NCBI GenBank assembly: GCA_905187815.1
Contig: CAJJJM010000003.1
Location: forward strand, 62,001 to 126,000
Source of the DNA: an uncultured Methanomassiliicoccaceae archaeon
Lineage (GTDB): Archaea > Thermoplasmatota > Thermoplasmata > Methanomassiliicoccales > Methanomethylophilaceae
Length of the DNA: 64,000 bases
Reading direction: 5' to 3'
The translations under genes and the position numbers were made by a program. The notes under the pieces are model-generated. The model was not told the DNA's origin, searched no databases, and was given only the letters and a program-made list of their open reading frames with translations. Of the stretch, positions 15,222 through 24,180 are shown piece after piece. The first letter of the stretch is position 1, and the number at the start of each line of letters is the position of its first letter.

Positions 15222-17243
15222 ATGTCCCTGCTCAAAACGACTCCTGTCGCTGTCGGAGCTGACGGCGGTGCTACAAAACCCGTCAAGAAGCTCAAAGACA
15301 ACGACAGGGTCGTCAAACACATTCTCACGGCGCTGGCACTCGTGTCAGTCGCCATAATTTTCTTCATAATCGTCTTCACTCTCTACAACAGCTGGGATGC
15401 CATTACCGAGATAGGTATCCTGGATTTCGTCTTTGGAACGTCTTGGGTGCCTGGACAGGAGAAGTTCGGTGCAGCAGCACTCATCATAGGCACTATTCTC
15501 GTCACTATAGGCTCGATGGTAATATGCATCCCGCTGGGAGTTGCCTCGGCCATCTTCCTTTCCGAAATTGCATCCAATAGGACCAGGAACATCCTTAAGC
15601 CGATCTGCGAAGTGTTCGCAGGAATCCCCAGTGTCATATTCGGATTCATCGGAATCATGGTGTTCGTTCCTCTGCTGGTCGATGTGTTCCCGAATCAGGC
15701 ATCTGGTGCATGCTGGCTTGCTGCTTCGTTCGTGCTCGGAATTATGGCACTGCCTACCGTCATGTCTGTTTCGGACGATGCTCTCAAGGCTGTCCCCCAG
15801 TCCTATCGCGAGGCATCTCTAGCAATGGGTGCCACTAAATGGGAGACAATTCGCAAAGTGGTTTTCCCTGCAGCGATCTCCGGAGTTTCGGCAGCTATCA
15901 TCCTTGGAATCGGAAGGGCAATGGGAGAGACCATGGCAGTGATCATGGTCGCAGGTAATGCTGCTGTCATCCCCGATCCGTTCTATAACATATTCTCCAC
16001 TATCCGTACGATAACTGCGTCCATCGCATTGGAGATGCCTGACATCGAGATCGGTAGTGTCCACTACTCCTCGCTGTTCCTGCTCGCTCTGATCCTGATG
16101 GTCTTCGTGGTTGCAATCAATCTTCTGGCTAGATATGTGATCGATTCTAACAAGAGGAAGATGGGAATCTCGTCCGGAAAGAAAAAGAGGTTCGACCCCG
16201 AGAAGTATATCCCGGACAACGTGAAGGAACTCTGGACCGTTCACAAGAACATGATATTCAAGATTGCAATAATCGTGGTGTTCTTCGTGTTCATAGCTCT
16301 GATGCTGTCCCTCTTCATGGATATGGCCATTGCCGTCTGTTTCTCGGCCGTCATCATGGCTGCGTACGTCGCTCTGACGTACTTCACATCCAGAAGGTCC
16401 AATCCTCGTGTCGTGGAGAAGGCATCGTTCCTGGGACTGACCGCCGCAGTCGTGGTCATCCTCGCGATCCTTGTCTTTATGATTTACTATATCGTGGTCA
16501 ACGGAGCCCCCGCCATATCATGGGAGTTCCTGACCGAGGCCCCGAGTCGTGGAGGTAGGGAGGGAGGAATCGCTCCTGCCATCCTGGGTACGATCGAACT
16601 CATCATAGGTACAGCCATCATTGCATTGCCTCTAGGCGTCGTCACCGGTATCTGGCTCGGACTGTACTCCTCCAAGGGAAAGGTCACTACCCTTGTCAGG
16701 AATGCGATAGACGCTCTGAACGGAACACCTTCCATCGTGTTCGGTCTGTTCGGAATGGCAGTCTTCGTCGTGATGGCCGGATGGGGATTCTCGCTCCTTG
16801 CTGGATGCCTCACTCTGGCTTTCATGATCCTGCCGGTCATCATCAGAACGACGGAGGAGGCAGTGATCGCGGTTCCCCACGATCTGCTGGAGGCATCCAT
16901 GGCTATGGGTGCCAGCAAATGGCAGTCTATCTACAAAGTCATCCTTCCGGCAGCAATGGGCGGAATCATGACAGGATCCATCCTCGGTCTTGGACGTGCA
17001 GCTGGTGAGACCGCGCCGATCATGTTCACGGCAACCACCGCATTCGTTGCGACAACGCACGTCAGCGGACTGATGGACCCCGTGATGGCGCTGCCCTATC
17101 ACCTCTATTATCTGGCAATGGAGGTTCCCAACTCCACCGAAGCCCAGTTCGGAACCGCACTCGTACTGCTGATCATGGTGCTGATCATGTTCGGTCTCGC
17201 ATCCGTCGTCAGGTACAGGTATTCAAAGAATCTCAAGTGGTAA
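15222..17243 (+). CDS. PstC-PstA fused phosphate permease
   Basis: The 673-residue protein joins both membrane subunits of the phosphate importer, which are normally separate genes. The first half (about 25-310) has the PstC hallmarks GIPSVIFGFIGIMVF and YREASLAMGATKWETIRKVVFPAAISG. The second half (about 400-670) has the PstA counterparts GTPSIVFGLFGMAVF and LLEASMAMGASKWQSIYKVILPAAMGG. Both EAA-type loops that contact PstB are present. A linker region with extra hydrophobic segments (about 335-410) connects them. It lies between pstS and pstB. Confidence 0.93.
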   Translation: MSLLKTTPVAVGADGGATKPVKKLKDNDRVVKHILTALALVSVAIIFFIIVFTLYNSWDAITEIGILDFVFGTSWVPGQEKFGAAALIIGTILVTIGSMVICIPLGVASAIFLSEIASNRTRNILKPICEVFAGIPSVIFGFIGIMVFVPLLVDVFPNQASGACWLAASFVLGIMALPTVMSVSDDALKAVPQSYREASLAMGATKWETIRKVVFPAAISGVSAAIILGIGRAMGETMAVIMVAGNAAVIPDPFYNIFSTIRTITASIALEMPDIEIGSVHYSSLFLLALILMVFVVAINLLARYVIDSNKRKMGISSGKKKRFDPEKYIPDNVKELWTVHKNMIFKIAIIVVFFVFIALMLSLFMDMAIAVCFSAVIMAAYVALTYFTSRRSNPRVVEKASFLGLTAAVVVILAILVFMIYYIVVNGAPAISWEFLTEAPSRGGREGGIAPAILGTIELIIGTAIIALPLGVVTGIWLGLYSSKGKVTTLVRNAIDALNGTPSIVFGLFGMAVFVVMAGWGFSLLAGCLTLAFMILPVIIRTTEEAVIAVPHDLLEASMAMGASKWQSIYKVILPAAMGGIMTGSILGLGRAAGETAPIMFTATTAFVATTHVSGLMDPVMALPYHLYYLAMEVPNSTEAQFGTALVLLIMVLIMFGLASVVRYRYSKNLKW

Positions 17244-17245
17244 AA

Positions 17246-18013
17246 ATGACAGAGAATGACAATCTCGCCATGAACGTCAAAGGTCTCGACCTCTGGTATG
17301 GCGAAAAGCAGGCGTTGTTCAAAGTTGACATGCCTGTGAAGCGCAACTGCATCACTGCGCTAATCGGACCGTCCGGATGCGGAAAGTCCACCCTGCTGAG
17401 GACACTCAACAGGATGAACGACCTAGTCGACGGATGCCGCGTCGAGGGTGAGATCACCTTCGACGGAAAGAACATCTTCGCTCCGGACGCGAACGTGCTG
17501 GAGATCAGGAAGAGGGTAGGTATGATCTTCCAGAAGCCCAACCCGTTCCCGATGACCATCAAGGACAACATCACCTACGGGCCGAAGCTCCACGGGATCA
17601 CAAACCGCCAGGAGCTGGACACCATAGTGGAGGAGTCCCTGCGCAAGGCGGCCCTCTGGGACGAGGTCAAGGACCGTCTCGGATCGTTCGCCATGGCACT
17701 CTCGGGAGGACAGCAGCAGAGGCTGTGCATCGCCAGGGCCATCTCGGTCAACCCCGAGGTCCTGCTGATGGACGAGCCCACTTCCGCGCTCGATCCCATC
17801 GCCACCTCCAAGATCGAGGAGCTGGCCATCGAGCTCAAGAAGGACTACACGGTCGCCATCGTCACCCACAACATGCAGCAGGCGTCGCGTATCAGCGACT
17901 ACACCGGCTTCATGTATCTTGGCAAGATGATCGAGTTCGGAGAGACCGAGCCTCTGTTCAACAAACCCAAGGAAGAGATGACCGAGAGATATCTCACAGG
18001 AAGGTTCGGATGA
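17246..18013 (+). CDS. pstB: Phosphate ABC transporter ATP-binding protein
   Basis: This 255-residue ATPase powers phosphate import. Walker A is GPSGCGKST, the signature LSGGQQQRLCIARA, Walker B LLMDEPTSALDP, and the switch histidine lies in VTHNMQQA. LNRMNDLV and the RVGMIFQKPNPFP Q-loop are PstB-specific. The ATG at 17246 begins three bases after the pstCA stop. A GTG at 17237 is an alternative. Confidence 0.96.
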   Translation: MTENDNLAMNVKGLDLWYGEKQALFKVDMPVKRNCITALIGPSGCGKSTLLRTLNRMNDLVDGCRVEGEITFDGKNIFAPDANVLEIRKRVGMIFQKPNPFPMTIKDNITYGPKLHGITNRQELDTIVEESLRKAALWDEVKDRLGSFAMALSGGQQQRLCIARAISVNPEVLLMDEPTSALDPIATSKIEELAIELKKDYTVAIVTHNMQQASRISDYTGFMYLGKMIEFGETEPLFNKPKEEMTERYLTGRFG

Positions 18014-18017
18014 TAAC

Positions 18018-18665
18018 ATGCAGAGATTCCTAGACGACATAGAAGCGCTGGTCAACGAGACTGTCGACATGGGTAACCTGGCGTCCGAGATGATCGAGAA
18101 GTCCGTCCAGGCCATCGTCGACGGCAACGTCGAGCTGGCGGATGAGGTCATCGACGATTTCGCGAGGATCGACCGCTACGACAACGAGATCGAGGAGGCG
18201 GCCATCAGGATCCTCACGATCTACCAGCCCACCGCGGTGGACACCAGGACGGTCGCCACCATCCTGAAGTCCATCACCTACATGGAAAGGATCGGAAAGT
18301 ACAGCTACAACATCGCCACTGCCACCAAGTATCTGAGCGAGAAGCCGATGTTCGAGCCTGTCCACCTGATCCAGCCCTTCGGAGAGGTCGCGGTTCGCAT
18401 GGTGAAGCTCGTGACCAAGGCCTTCGAGGAGAAGTCGGTCGACGACCTGGACAAGATCTCGGAGATGGACGACTACCTCGACAAGACCATGCGCGAGGAC
18501 CTGATCAAGATCATCGACTTCATCAACGAGAACGAGCAGAGTGCCGATGTGTGCACCTACTACATCTCGGTGATCAAGTATCTCGAGAGGGTCGGGGACC
18601 ACGCCTGCAAGATGGCCGAGAAGGTCAACTTCATGGTCACCGGGATGCGCGCCCGCATCGAGTGA
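18018..18665 (+). CDS. phoU: Phosphate transport regulator PhoU
   Basis: The 215-residue all-helical protein has two PhoU repeats with the acidic metal-site motifs (EIEEAAIRIL, TYMERIGKYSYNIA and KYLERVGDHACKMAE). It restrains Pst activity and phosphate signalling. It begins 4 nt after pstB and ends the operon. Confidence 0.93.
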   Translation: MQRFLDDIEALVNETVDMGNLASEMIEKSVQAIVDGNVELADEVIDDFARIDRYDNEIEEAAIRILTIYQPTAVDTRTVATILKSITYMERIGKYSYNIATATKYLSEKPMFEPVHLIQPFGEVAVRMVKLVTKAFEEKSVDDLDKISEMDDYLDKTMREDLIKIIDFINENEQSADVCTYYISVIKYLERVGDHACKMAEKVNFMVTGMRARIE

Positions 18666-18718
18666 GATTCCCGGAAACCACTTCAAACCCTTTCCAACCC
18701 CTTTTCAAAAGTGATATT

Positions 18719-19210
18719 ATGTCGGTAAGATGCAGCAAATGCGGTTCCGAGCTCCCGGTCGAGACGACGTTTTGTCCGACCTGCGGGAACCGTCTGATTA
18801 ATAGCAATCTGGGAATGACCTCTAACCTCATCCTCATCTACGGTGTCGTCGCGATCATCATAGGTCTGTTCTTCGCGGCAGGTCTGTCGGTCATCGATCA
18901 GGCATGGAACGACATCGCCGGACCAGACGGGACTTACGACGGCATCACATACGATCTGATGGTCTCGGTAGTTCAGTGGACTGCCGTCGCCTTCCTCTCC
19001 AGCGGTGTCTGCGCCGCCGTCTCCGGATTCATGTCCAGGAGGCTGGTCTATGGCAAGGTGTGCCTCATCCTATGCGTTCTGGCGAGCGTGCTTGTGTTCG
19101 CCGCCGCGATACCCGACCTTTCGATGCTGATCTTCTGCATCATCCTTTTCATCGTCGGGATGTACATGTCCTACAGGCTGTACGCCCATCAGGATGAGTT
19201 CTGCAGTTGA
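18719..19210 (+). CDS. Zinc-ribbon, four-helix membrane protein (paralog 1)
   Basis: The 163-residue protein opens with a zinc ribbon (CSKCGSELPVETTFCPTCGNRL) and then has about four transmembrane helices between residues 38 and 155. The segment GPDGTYDGITYD before the second helix recurs in the two paralogs that follow on the opposite strand. The function is unknown. It lies 53 nt after phoU and may be transcribed separately; GTGAT precedes the ATG. Confidence 0.75.
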   Translation: MSVRCSKCGSELPVETTFCPTCGNRLINSNLGMTSNLILIYGVVAIIIGLFFAAGLSVIDQAWNDIAGPDGTYDGITYDLMVSVVQWTAVAFLSSGVCAAVSGFMSRRLVYGKVCLILCVLASVLVFAAAIPDLSMLIFCIILFIVGMYMSYRLYAHQDEFCS

Positions 19211-19256
19211 GAAGGATAAAACGTTTAAGGCGGGGGTCACCCCGCCGATTATGTAT

Positions 19257-19808
19257 TCAGCTGGCGAAGCACTGGCTGTTGTTGTAGAGCCTTGTGGTGA
19301 CGTACAGTCCGATCACGCACAGTACGATGCCGAAGACGATGGTGTTCAGCAGCCCCAGGGCCATGAACAGCGGAAGCACGGAGGCCAGTATGCAGAGCAG
19401 CATGCTTATCCTGTACCCCTCCCTCTTGCCGGTCATGAATCCGGAGACCAGGGCGCAGAGGCCGCTCAGGACCATCGGGATCCCTATGAACATCAGGGCG
19501 GACCTTGTCTGATCCAGGGTCAGACCGTAGTATGTCCCGTCGGCGTCAGCCAGCTGTTCCCAGGTGCCGTCGATCGTGCCGTAGGCAACGAGCACGACCG
19601 CCCCGACGATCACGGCAAGAACGCCGTAGACCATCATCAGCTTGGGGATGCTCTGGAGCGTGTCCTCCTTCTTCCATCCCGCCTTGTTCCTGTAGAAGTC
19701 GGCGGTCCTATCGTATGCGGTCCCGTCCAAGGACGCTCCGCAGGTGGGGCAGTATTCGGACCCCTCGGGGATCGCCTCCCCGCATCTGATGCAGTGTCTC
19801 TCTTCCAT
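19257..19808 (-). CDS. Zinc-ribbon, four-helix membrane protein (paralog 2)
   Basis: The 183-residue protein has an N-terminal zinc ribbon (CIRCGEAIPEGSEYCPTCGASL) and about four membrane helices, with ADADGTYYGLTLDQ in the first outside loop. It is similar in plan to the genes at 18719 and 19817. The ATG at 19808 has GAGG 7 nt upstream. It starts 8 nt after the upstream paralog ends. The function is unknown. Confidence 0.75.
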   Translation of the reverse strand: MEERHCIRCGEAIPEGSEYCPTCGASLDGTAYDRTADFYRNKAGWKKEDTLQSIPKLMMVYGVLAVIVGAVVLVAYGTIDGTWEQLADADGTYYGLTLDQTRSALMFIGIPMVLSGLCALVSGFMTGKREGYRISMLLCILASVLPLFMALGLLNTIVFGIVLCVIGLYVTTRLYNNSQCFAS

Positions 19809-19816
19809 TGTACGCC

Positions 19817-20353
19817 TCACGATGTGAACGTGGTCTTGTCACGGTAGAGCAGGAACGCGACGATCAGTCCGACGATTATGCTGATGAAACTCAGGAACCC
19901 GTAGCTGGTGACGGCTGCGGCGATGCAGAGCACCACGGCGTAGGTCTTGGGTCCTCCCTTCCGGCAGAGCCAGTAGCTGAGGAGTGCCAGAACCCCGCTG
20001 ACGAGGCAGAGCACTCCGCTGATCAGCAGCTCGGTGGCGAAGGACGGGTCCCAAGGACCGATGGTCATCCCTATGGATTCGTACAGATCCTTCATCTCGT
20101 TGTACGCGGCCTCGTCGAACGTGAGTCCGGAGTAGGTGCCGTACAGTCCGACTATGAGCGCCAGGACGCCGTAGATGAGGATGAACAATGAGACGTTCAG
20201 CCCGCTAGGCTGAGCGGTCGCGTAGCCCGGTGCGGGTCTGGCAGAGTGAGGGTTGGTCCTCCCGTCGACCCCTGCGCCGCACGATGGGCAGAACTCGGCG
20301 CCTGGCGGGAGCATCGCTCCGCACGAGACGCAGAAGTTGTTCTCTTCCGTCAT
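19817..20353 (-). CDS. Zinc-ribbon, four-helix membrane protein (paralog 3)
   Basis: The 178-residue protein has the zinc ribbon CVSCGAMLPPGAEFCPSCGAGV, a proline- and alanine-rich linker (about 33-50) and about four membrane helices. The loop after helix 1 has TYSGLTFDEAAYN, corresponding to the TYYGLTLDQ and TYDGITYD of its neighbours. The three genes look like a local duplication with one copy inverted. The function is unknown. Confidence 0.75.
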   Translation of the reverse strand: MTEENNFCVSCGAMLPPGAEFCPSCGAGVDGRTNPHSARPAPGYATAQPSGLNVSLFILIYGVLALIVGLYGTYSGLTFDEAAYNEMKDLYESIGMTIGPWDPSFATELLISGVLCLVSGVLALLSYWLCRKGGPKTYAVVLCIAAAVTSYGFLSFISIIVGLIVAFLLYRDKTTFTS

Positions 20354-20389
20354 GCTCCACCTCTAACACTCCGCTATTTAACTACCCTC

Positions 20390-21945
20390 TCACTGTTCGT
20401 CCGTATCGGTCGATGCGATGTCCGTCAGCCTGCAGGTGTCGATGGTCGTGATGGTGCCGATCTCCGAGAACCTGTCGAAGAGCGCATCGTACACCAGCCC
20501 GTGCTGTCCGGCGGCCTCTATTTCCGCCAGGATGGGGTAGTTGTCTCCTCCAGCCATCACGTAGTCGTTGGAGGCGACGAGGTACGTCTCGTCGGGGTCC
20601 ATCTGGGATCCGTCGGCCATGATTACCGATACGATCCTCGATCCCGCCGGCTGCGAGCTGTCGTAGGTGACGGTGATGCCCGAGACCTGCAGATACCCTC
20701 CAGCCGCACCGGGCAGTCCCGCCAGTCCTCCCTCCAGCACCTCGATGAGCTGCTCCCCGGTCAGGACCTTCGTGACGACGTAGTTCTCGAACGGGAACGA
20801 TTCGTACACCATCCCTGCAGTGATGTCCCCGGGCGCTATCGGCGCGCGGATGCTGCCGCCGTTGTAGAGTGCCACGTCCGCACCGGTCAGCCCCCTGATG
20901 GTGTCGGTCACGAAGTCCCCCAGGCCGACCTCCATTAGGCGTGACTGGGTCCTCTCGCCGGTGAGCTCGATGTCGGTGTGCCCTATGACCTCGCCCATGG
21001 TCTCATCGAACCTGGCGTGCATCTCCGCGATGACGGCATCGATCTCCGGATCCGTGTCGTCGTAGCTGTCCACGAGCTCCACTGTGTACCACTCGTCGGA
21101 TGTGAGGCAGACGAGGCCGATATGCTGTAACGCATATCCGGTGCTGGCTATGAGGGTGTCCGATTCCTGAAGGGTATAATCGGATCCGACCACCTCGCCG
21201 CCGGACATGACGGTGTGGCTGTGGCCGTCGATGAAGAGGTCGATGCCATCCACCTCGGCGCAGATCTGGTCCGAGGTGATGCTCGAGCTCGGGTCGACCC
21301 CTATGTGTCCCAGTGCGACGATGCAGTCGACGTCCTCGCCCTGCAGGACCTCCACCATCTGGCGGGAGGCCTCCACGGGGTCCGTTATGGTGATGTCGTC
21401 CAGGTATCCGGGCATGACGAGATCGAGGGTGTCCGGTGTGCAGAGCCCGAAGACCCCCAGCTGTAGCCGTCCCTCTCGATTATCCTATACGGTTCGAACA
21501 CCAGCTCCCCCGTGTCCGCGTAGCACAGGTTGGCGCTTATCGTATCGAATTCAAGCTGAGCCGCGTTGTCCAGATACGTCTCGAACCCGTAGTCGAACTC
21601 ATGGTTCCCTGGGACCATGAGGTCATATCCCACCGCATTCAGTATGTCCACGGACGAGCCGCCGTGGGTGAGCATCGTGTATCCGGTACCTTGGAACGCG
21701 TCCCCCGCGTCCAGCATGAAGACGGTGGCTCCGCGGGACTCGAGGTCACCCCTGAGCGCTGCCACCCTTGTGAACCCGAGGTTCTCGTCATAGTACCCAT
21801 GGGTGTCGTTGGTGTGTATGATGTAGACTTCGCCCGAAAGGGAGTCGTCGCCATCGTCGTTCCCAACGTAGGCGTAGGAGAACAGCAGGACGATCACGAT
21901 CGCAACCGTGGCGACGGCGATGACCTTGATGTTGCTTCTCTTCAT
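20390..21945 (-). pseudogene. 5'-nucleotidase/UshA-type metallophosphatase, broken by a one-base frameshift
   Basis: Two overlapping frames together give one secreted 5'-nucleotidase. The N-terminal frame has a signal anchor and the metal motifs HTNDTHG and VPGNHEFDYG. The C-terminal frame (to 20390) has DGHSHTV and the nucleotide-binding domain with YNGGSIRAPI and SNDYVMAGGDNY. Continuity is lost near 21460-21470. Adding one base, either in a run of five G or in an A run, restores GVFGLCTPDTLDLVMPG. It could be a real pseudogene, a phase-variable tract or a sequencing error. A TATA-like CTTAAATG about 25 nt before the ATG at 21945 suggests a leaderless promoter. Confidence 0.85.
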
Positions 21946-21980
21946 GATATGCGGATGCACGACGGCATTTAAGCAGGCTC

Positions 21981-23285
21981 TCAGTCCCTCATACATCCGA
22001 TGGGGATCACATGTATCCCATCGGGGCGAGTGTAGGCATATCCGGTGCCGGTGATGATGGCCATGAACGAGAGCTTGTTACGCTCTTCGATGTCCACTTT
22101 CTCCTTCAGTCTCTTGAGTCCGCTGGCCGCCTTATCAACCTTGTCCGGTGACAGCTTGATTTCTATCGCTCCCCACCTTCCATCGTTGAGATGGACGATG
22201 CAGTCCACCTCCAGGCCGGTGCTATCGCGGTATGCGTAGAGTTTCCCATTGTTAGACTGAGCATATGTCCTCAAATCCCGGATGGCCATACACTCGAACA
22301 ACAGCCCTTCGGTCTCCGGGTCGAACTCTAGGTCTCTTGCTCCTGCGCCGAGGAAGTGTGCTGCTATGGCTGGATCGCATAGATACCTCACGTCGGACTT
22401 CCTAATCCTGGCCTTCGATCTCAGCTTGGGGCACCACGCAGGGAGGTTCTCAATCATACAGATGTCCTCAAGGGCATCCATGTAGGAGAGCATCGTGTCC
22501 ATGCTCATCGCCTTACCCTCGGTCTCAAGCTCATCTAATTGGTGGTCGGATTCGTCTTTGCTGATTCCCAGGACATCGTTGTAGATTGCTGTATCCGAAA
22601 CCGCCGTGGAGACGTTCCTGGCGAGAGACCTTAGTATGAGCTCCATCTTTCTACGGTTCCTCTTCTTTCCATCAATAAATATGTCCGAATCGAGGATGGC
22701 CTCGCAGTAGTCTGTTATGATGTCCCCATCATTCCCGGAGAATACCGCATCCGGCCATCCTCCGCGGACGATCAATCTGGCGATGTCGGACGCAGTGTGA
22801 GGTGATATCCCAGACACGCTCCCCTCAGTGAACAATCTGCCTAAGGAGACCTCTCCGCTTGAATCACCTGATTCGTAAAGGCTGAGTGTTCTCATGACGA
22901 CCTTGGCTATGCGTCCCGCACCGGAATGTTGTCTGATGGCGGGCCTGTAGGTTGTGGATCCGGTGAGTATGTAGAGTCCTTTGGCATGTCTTCTGTCTAC
23001 GGAGTACCTGACAGCGTCCCAGAGTCCAGGTTCCATCTGCCATTCATCGATGAGACGGGGATTTTCTCCCTCCAGTAGAAGGGACATGTGGAGGCTTGCT
23101 ATCTCGTGATAGCGTTTTGAGTTGTCTGGGTCCTGCATATAGATGGCACTCTTGCAGAACTGTTCGGCGGTCGTCGTCTTGCCGCACCATTTCGGTCCGA
23201 TGATCACGACTGCTCCGAACAGCCGCAGTTTCTCGGCTATTATGCTATCTACAAGTCTCGATTTGTACTCATACTCAAGTTGCAC
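21981..23285 (-). CDS. AAA ATPase with DUF4143 domain
   Basis: The 434-residue protein has an AAA_14 ATPase half (Walker A GPKWCGKTT at about 30-38, Walker B LIDEWQ, sensor region LTGSTT). The DUF4143 half carries a nuclease-like fold, with LEVDCIVHLNDGRWGAIEIKLSPDK resembling the D-ExK of PD-(D/E)XK enzymes. These proteins occur in many mobile-rich archaea and bacteria, often in variable copy; the physiological role is unsettled. Codon use is less GC-rich than neighbouring genes, consistent with acquisition. A 24-bp tandem repeat lies just upstream. Confidence 0.88.
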   Translation of the reverse strand: MQLEYEYKSRLVDSIIAEKLRLFGAVVIIGPKWCGKTTTAEQFCKSAIYMQDPDNSKRYHEIASLHMSLLLEGENPRLIDEWQMEPGLWDAVRYSVDRRHAKGLYILTGSTTYRPAIRQHSGAGRIAKVVMRTLSLYESGDSSGEVSLGRLFTEGSVSGISPHTASDIARLIVRGGWPDAVFSGNDGDIITDYCEAILDSDIFIDGKKRNRRKMELILRSLARNVSTAVSDTAIYNDVLGISKDESDHQLDELETEGKAMSMDTMLSYMDALEDICMIENLPAWCPKLRSKARIRKSDVRYLCDPAIAAHFLGAGARDLEFDPETEGLLFECMAIRDLRTYAQSNNGKLYAYRDSTGLEVDCIVHLNDGRWGAIEIKLSPDKVDKAASGLKRLKEKVDIEERNKLSFMAIITGTGYAYTRPDGIHVIPIGCMRD

Positions 23286-23313
23286 AGTGGTTACATAGAA
23301 TAAGATGTAATTA

Positions 23314-23393
23314 ATTCATTCCCATATTTGCACATGGATTCATTCCAATATTTGCACATGGATTCATTCCAATATTTGCACATGGATTCATTC
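23314..23393. repeat. 24-bp tandem repeat, 3.3 copies
   Basis: Units begin at 23314, 23338 and 23362, with a partial unit to 23393; each contains CATTCCAATATTTGCACATGG. The first unit differs by one base. It is 29 nt upstream of the DUF4143 ATPase start on its promoter side. It could be an iteron-type binding site for that gene's control; it shows no CRISPR-like spacers. Confidence 0.85.
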
Positions 23394-23527
23394 TCTGTTG
23401 TGCATATTCTTTCTTTCAATCTCCCAAAGTGTAGGTTACCGTCGACATGCTATCATTCTCAGATCCACACACGAGATTACGTATCAGCAACTGAACTGTT
23501 TTATATCGCAGATGAATCCCCGCAAGC

Positions 23528-23640
23528 ACGGAGTTCAGATGCCGTCAATGATGGCAACTGCCGTGGAGGGTTTTTCACCCTCAGGCCGCATGGGTGCGAG
23601 AGCAGGACGTGCGGAGGCCGAATCCCCTGTGGGATCAGTT
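23528..23640 (+). ncRNA. Possible structured RNA upstream of rps19e
   Basis: TTTTATATC at 23499-23507 is a good TATA box, predicting transcription from about 23528 into a GC-rich stretch that folds locally. The helices are GGC/GCC (23553-23562), GAGGGT/ACCCTC (23566-23582), CCGCA/TGCGG (23586-23614) and ATCCC/GGGAT (23622-23635). The third is capped by TGC-GAGA-GCA with a GNRA loop. A pyrimidine-rich tail follows. It matches no RNA family I can name. It may instead be a leader or the remains of a gene, because one plus-strand frame is open through it into rps19e. Confidence 0.35.
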
Positions 23641-23666
23641 CTCATAGTTCTCATTTCTAGCAACGC

Positions 23667-23675
23667 TTATATATC
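23667..23675 (+). promoter_or_regulatory. TATA box of the rps19e operon
   Basis: TTATATATC lies 65-73 nt before the rps19e ATG. It predicts a start near 23697 and a short leader with the GAGGT ribosome site. Confidence 0.6.
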
Positions 23676-23739
23676 ACCTCCATATACCAACGCCCGTGAT
23701 TGCCCATCGTTTCGACGAAGGGCGATGCGAGGTATCAAT

Positions 23740-24168
23740 ATGGTAACCGTCTACGACGTCCCTGCCGAGCAGCTCATACTCAAGACGGCCCAGAAGCTCA
23801 AGGAGAACCCCAACATCGTTCCCCCTGAGTGGGCCGAGTATGTCAAGACCGGCAGGCACACAGAGAGGGGCCCCACACAGGACGACTGGTGGTACACTAG
23901 GGCCGCCTCCATCATGAGGAAACTGTACGTTAAGGGACCGATGGGATCCTCCAGGCTCGCCGCCGAGTACGGCGGATTCGCCGACAAGGGATCCATGCCC
24001 AACAGGGCAGTCAAGGGAAGCCGCAACATCGCCAGGAAGTGCATGATGCAGCTCGAGGCGGCCGGCTATCTGGTCTCCAAGGACAAAGAGGGCCGTGCTA
24101 TCAGCCCCGCGGGACAGTCCCTTCTGGACAACACCGCCAAAGAGGTCTACGACGAGATGAGGGCCTGA
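23740..24168 (+). CDS. rps19e: 30S ribosomal protein S19e
   Basis: S19e is an archaeal/eukaryotic small-subunit protein needed for 40S/30S maturation. The 142 residues contain VYDVPAEQLILKTAQKLKE, PPEWAEYVKTGRHTERGPTQDDWWYTRAASIMRKLYVKGPMG and the basic NRAVKGSRNIARKCMMQLE segment, all family hallmarks. I place the start at the ATG at 23740 with GAGGT 7 nt upstream; the longer open frame is non-homologous. It heads an operon with a PDCD5-like protein, L39e, L31e and aIF6, the order seen in many euryarchaea. Confidence 0.97.
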   Translation: MVTVYDVPAEQLILKTAQKLKENPNIVPPEWAEYVKTGRHTERGPTQDDWWYTRAASIMRKLYVKGPMGSSRLAAEYGGFADKGSMPNRAVKGSRNIARKCMMQLEAAGYLVSKDKEGRAISPAGQSLLDNTAKEVYDEMRA

Positions 24169-24180
24169 GGAGGAATCGGC

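Noticed and set aside
23314..23393. CRISPR array
   Set aside because: The repeat is contiguous without spacers, 24 bp in period, and no cas genes are present.
23398..23739. N-terminal extension of S19e
   Set aside because: The upstream in-frame residues are not conserved in S19e, and the ATG at 23740 has a good ribosome site and TATA spacing.
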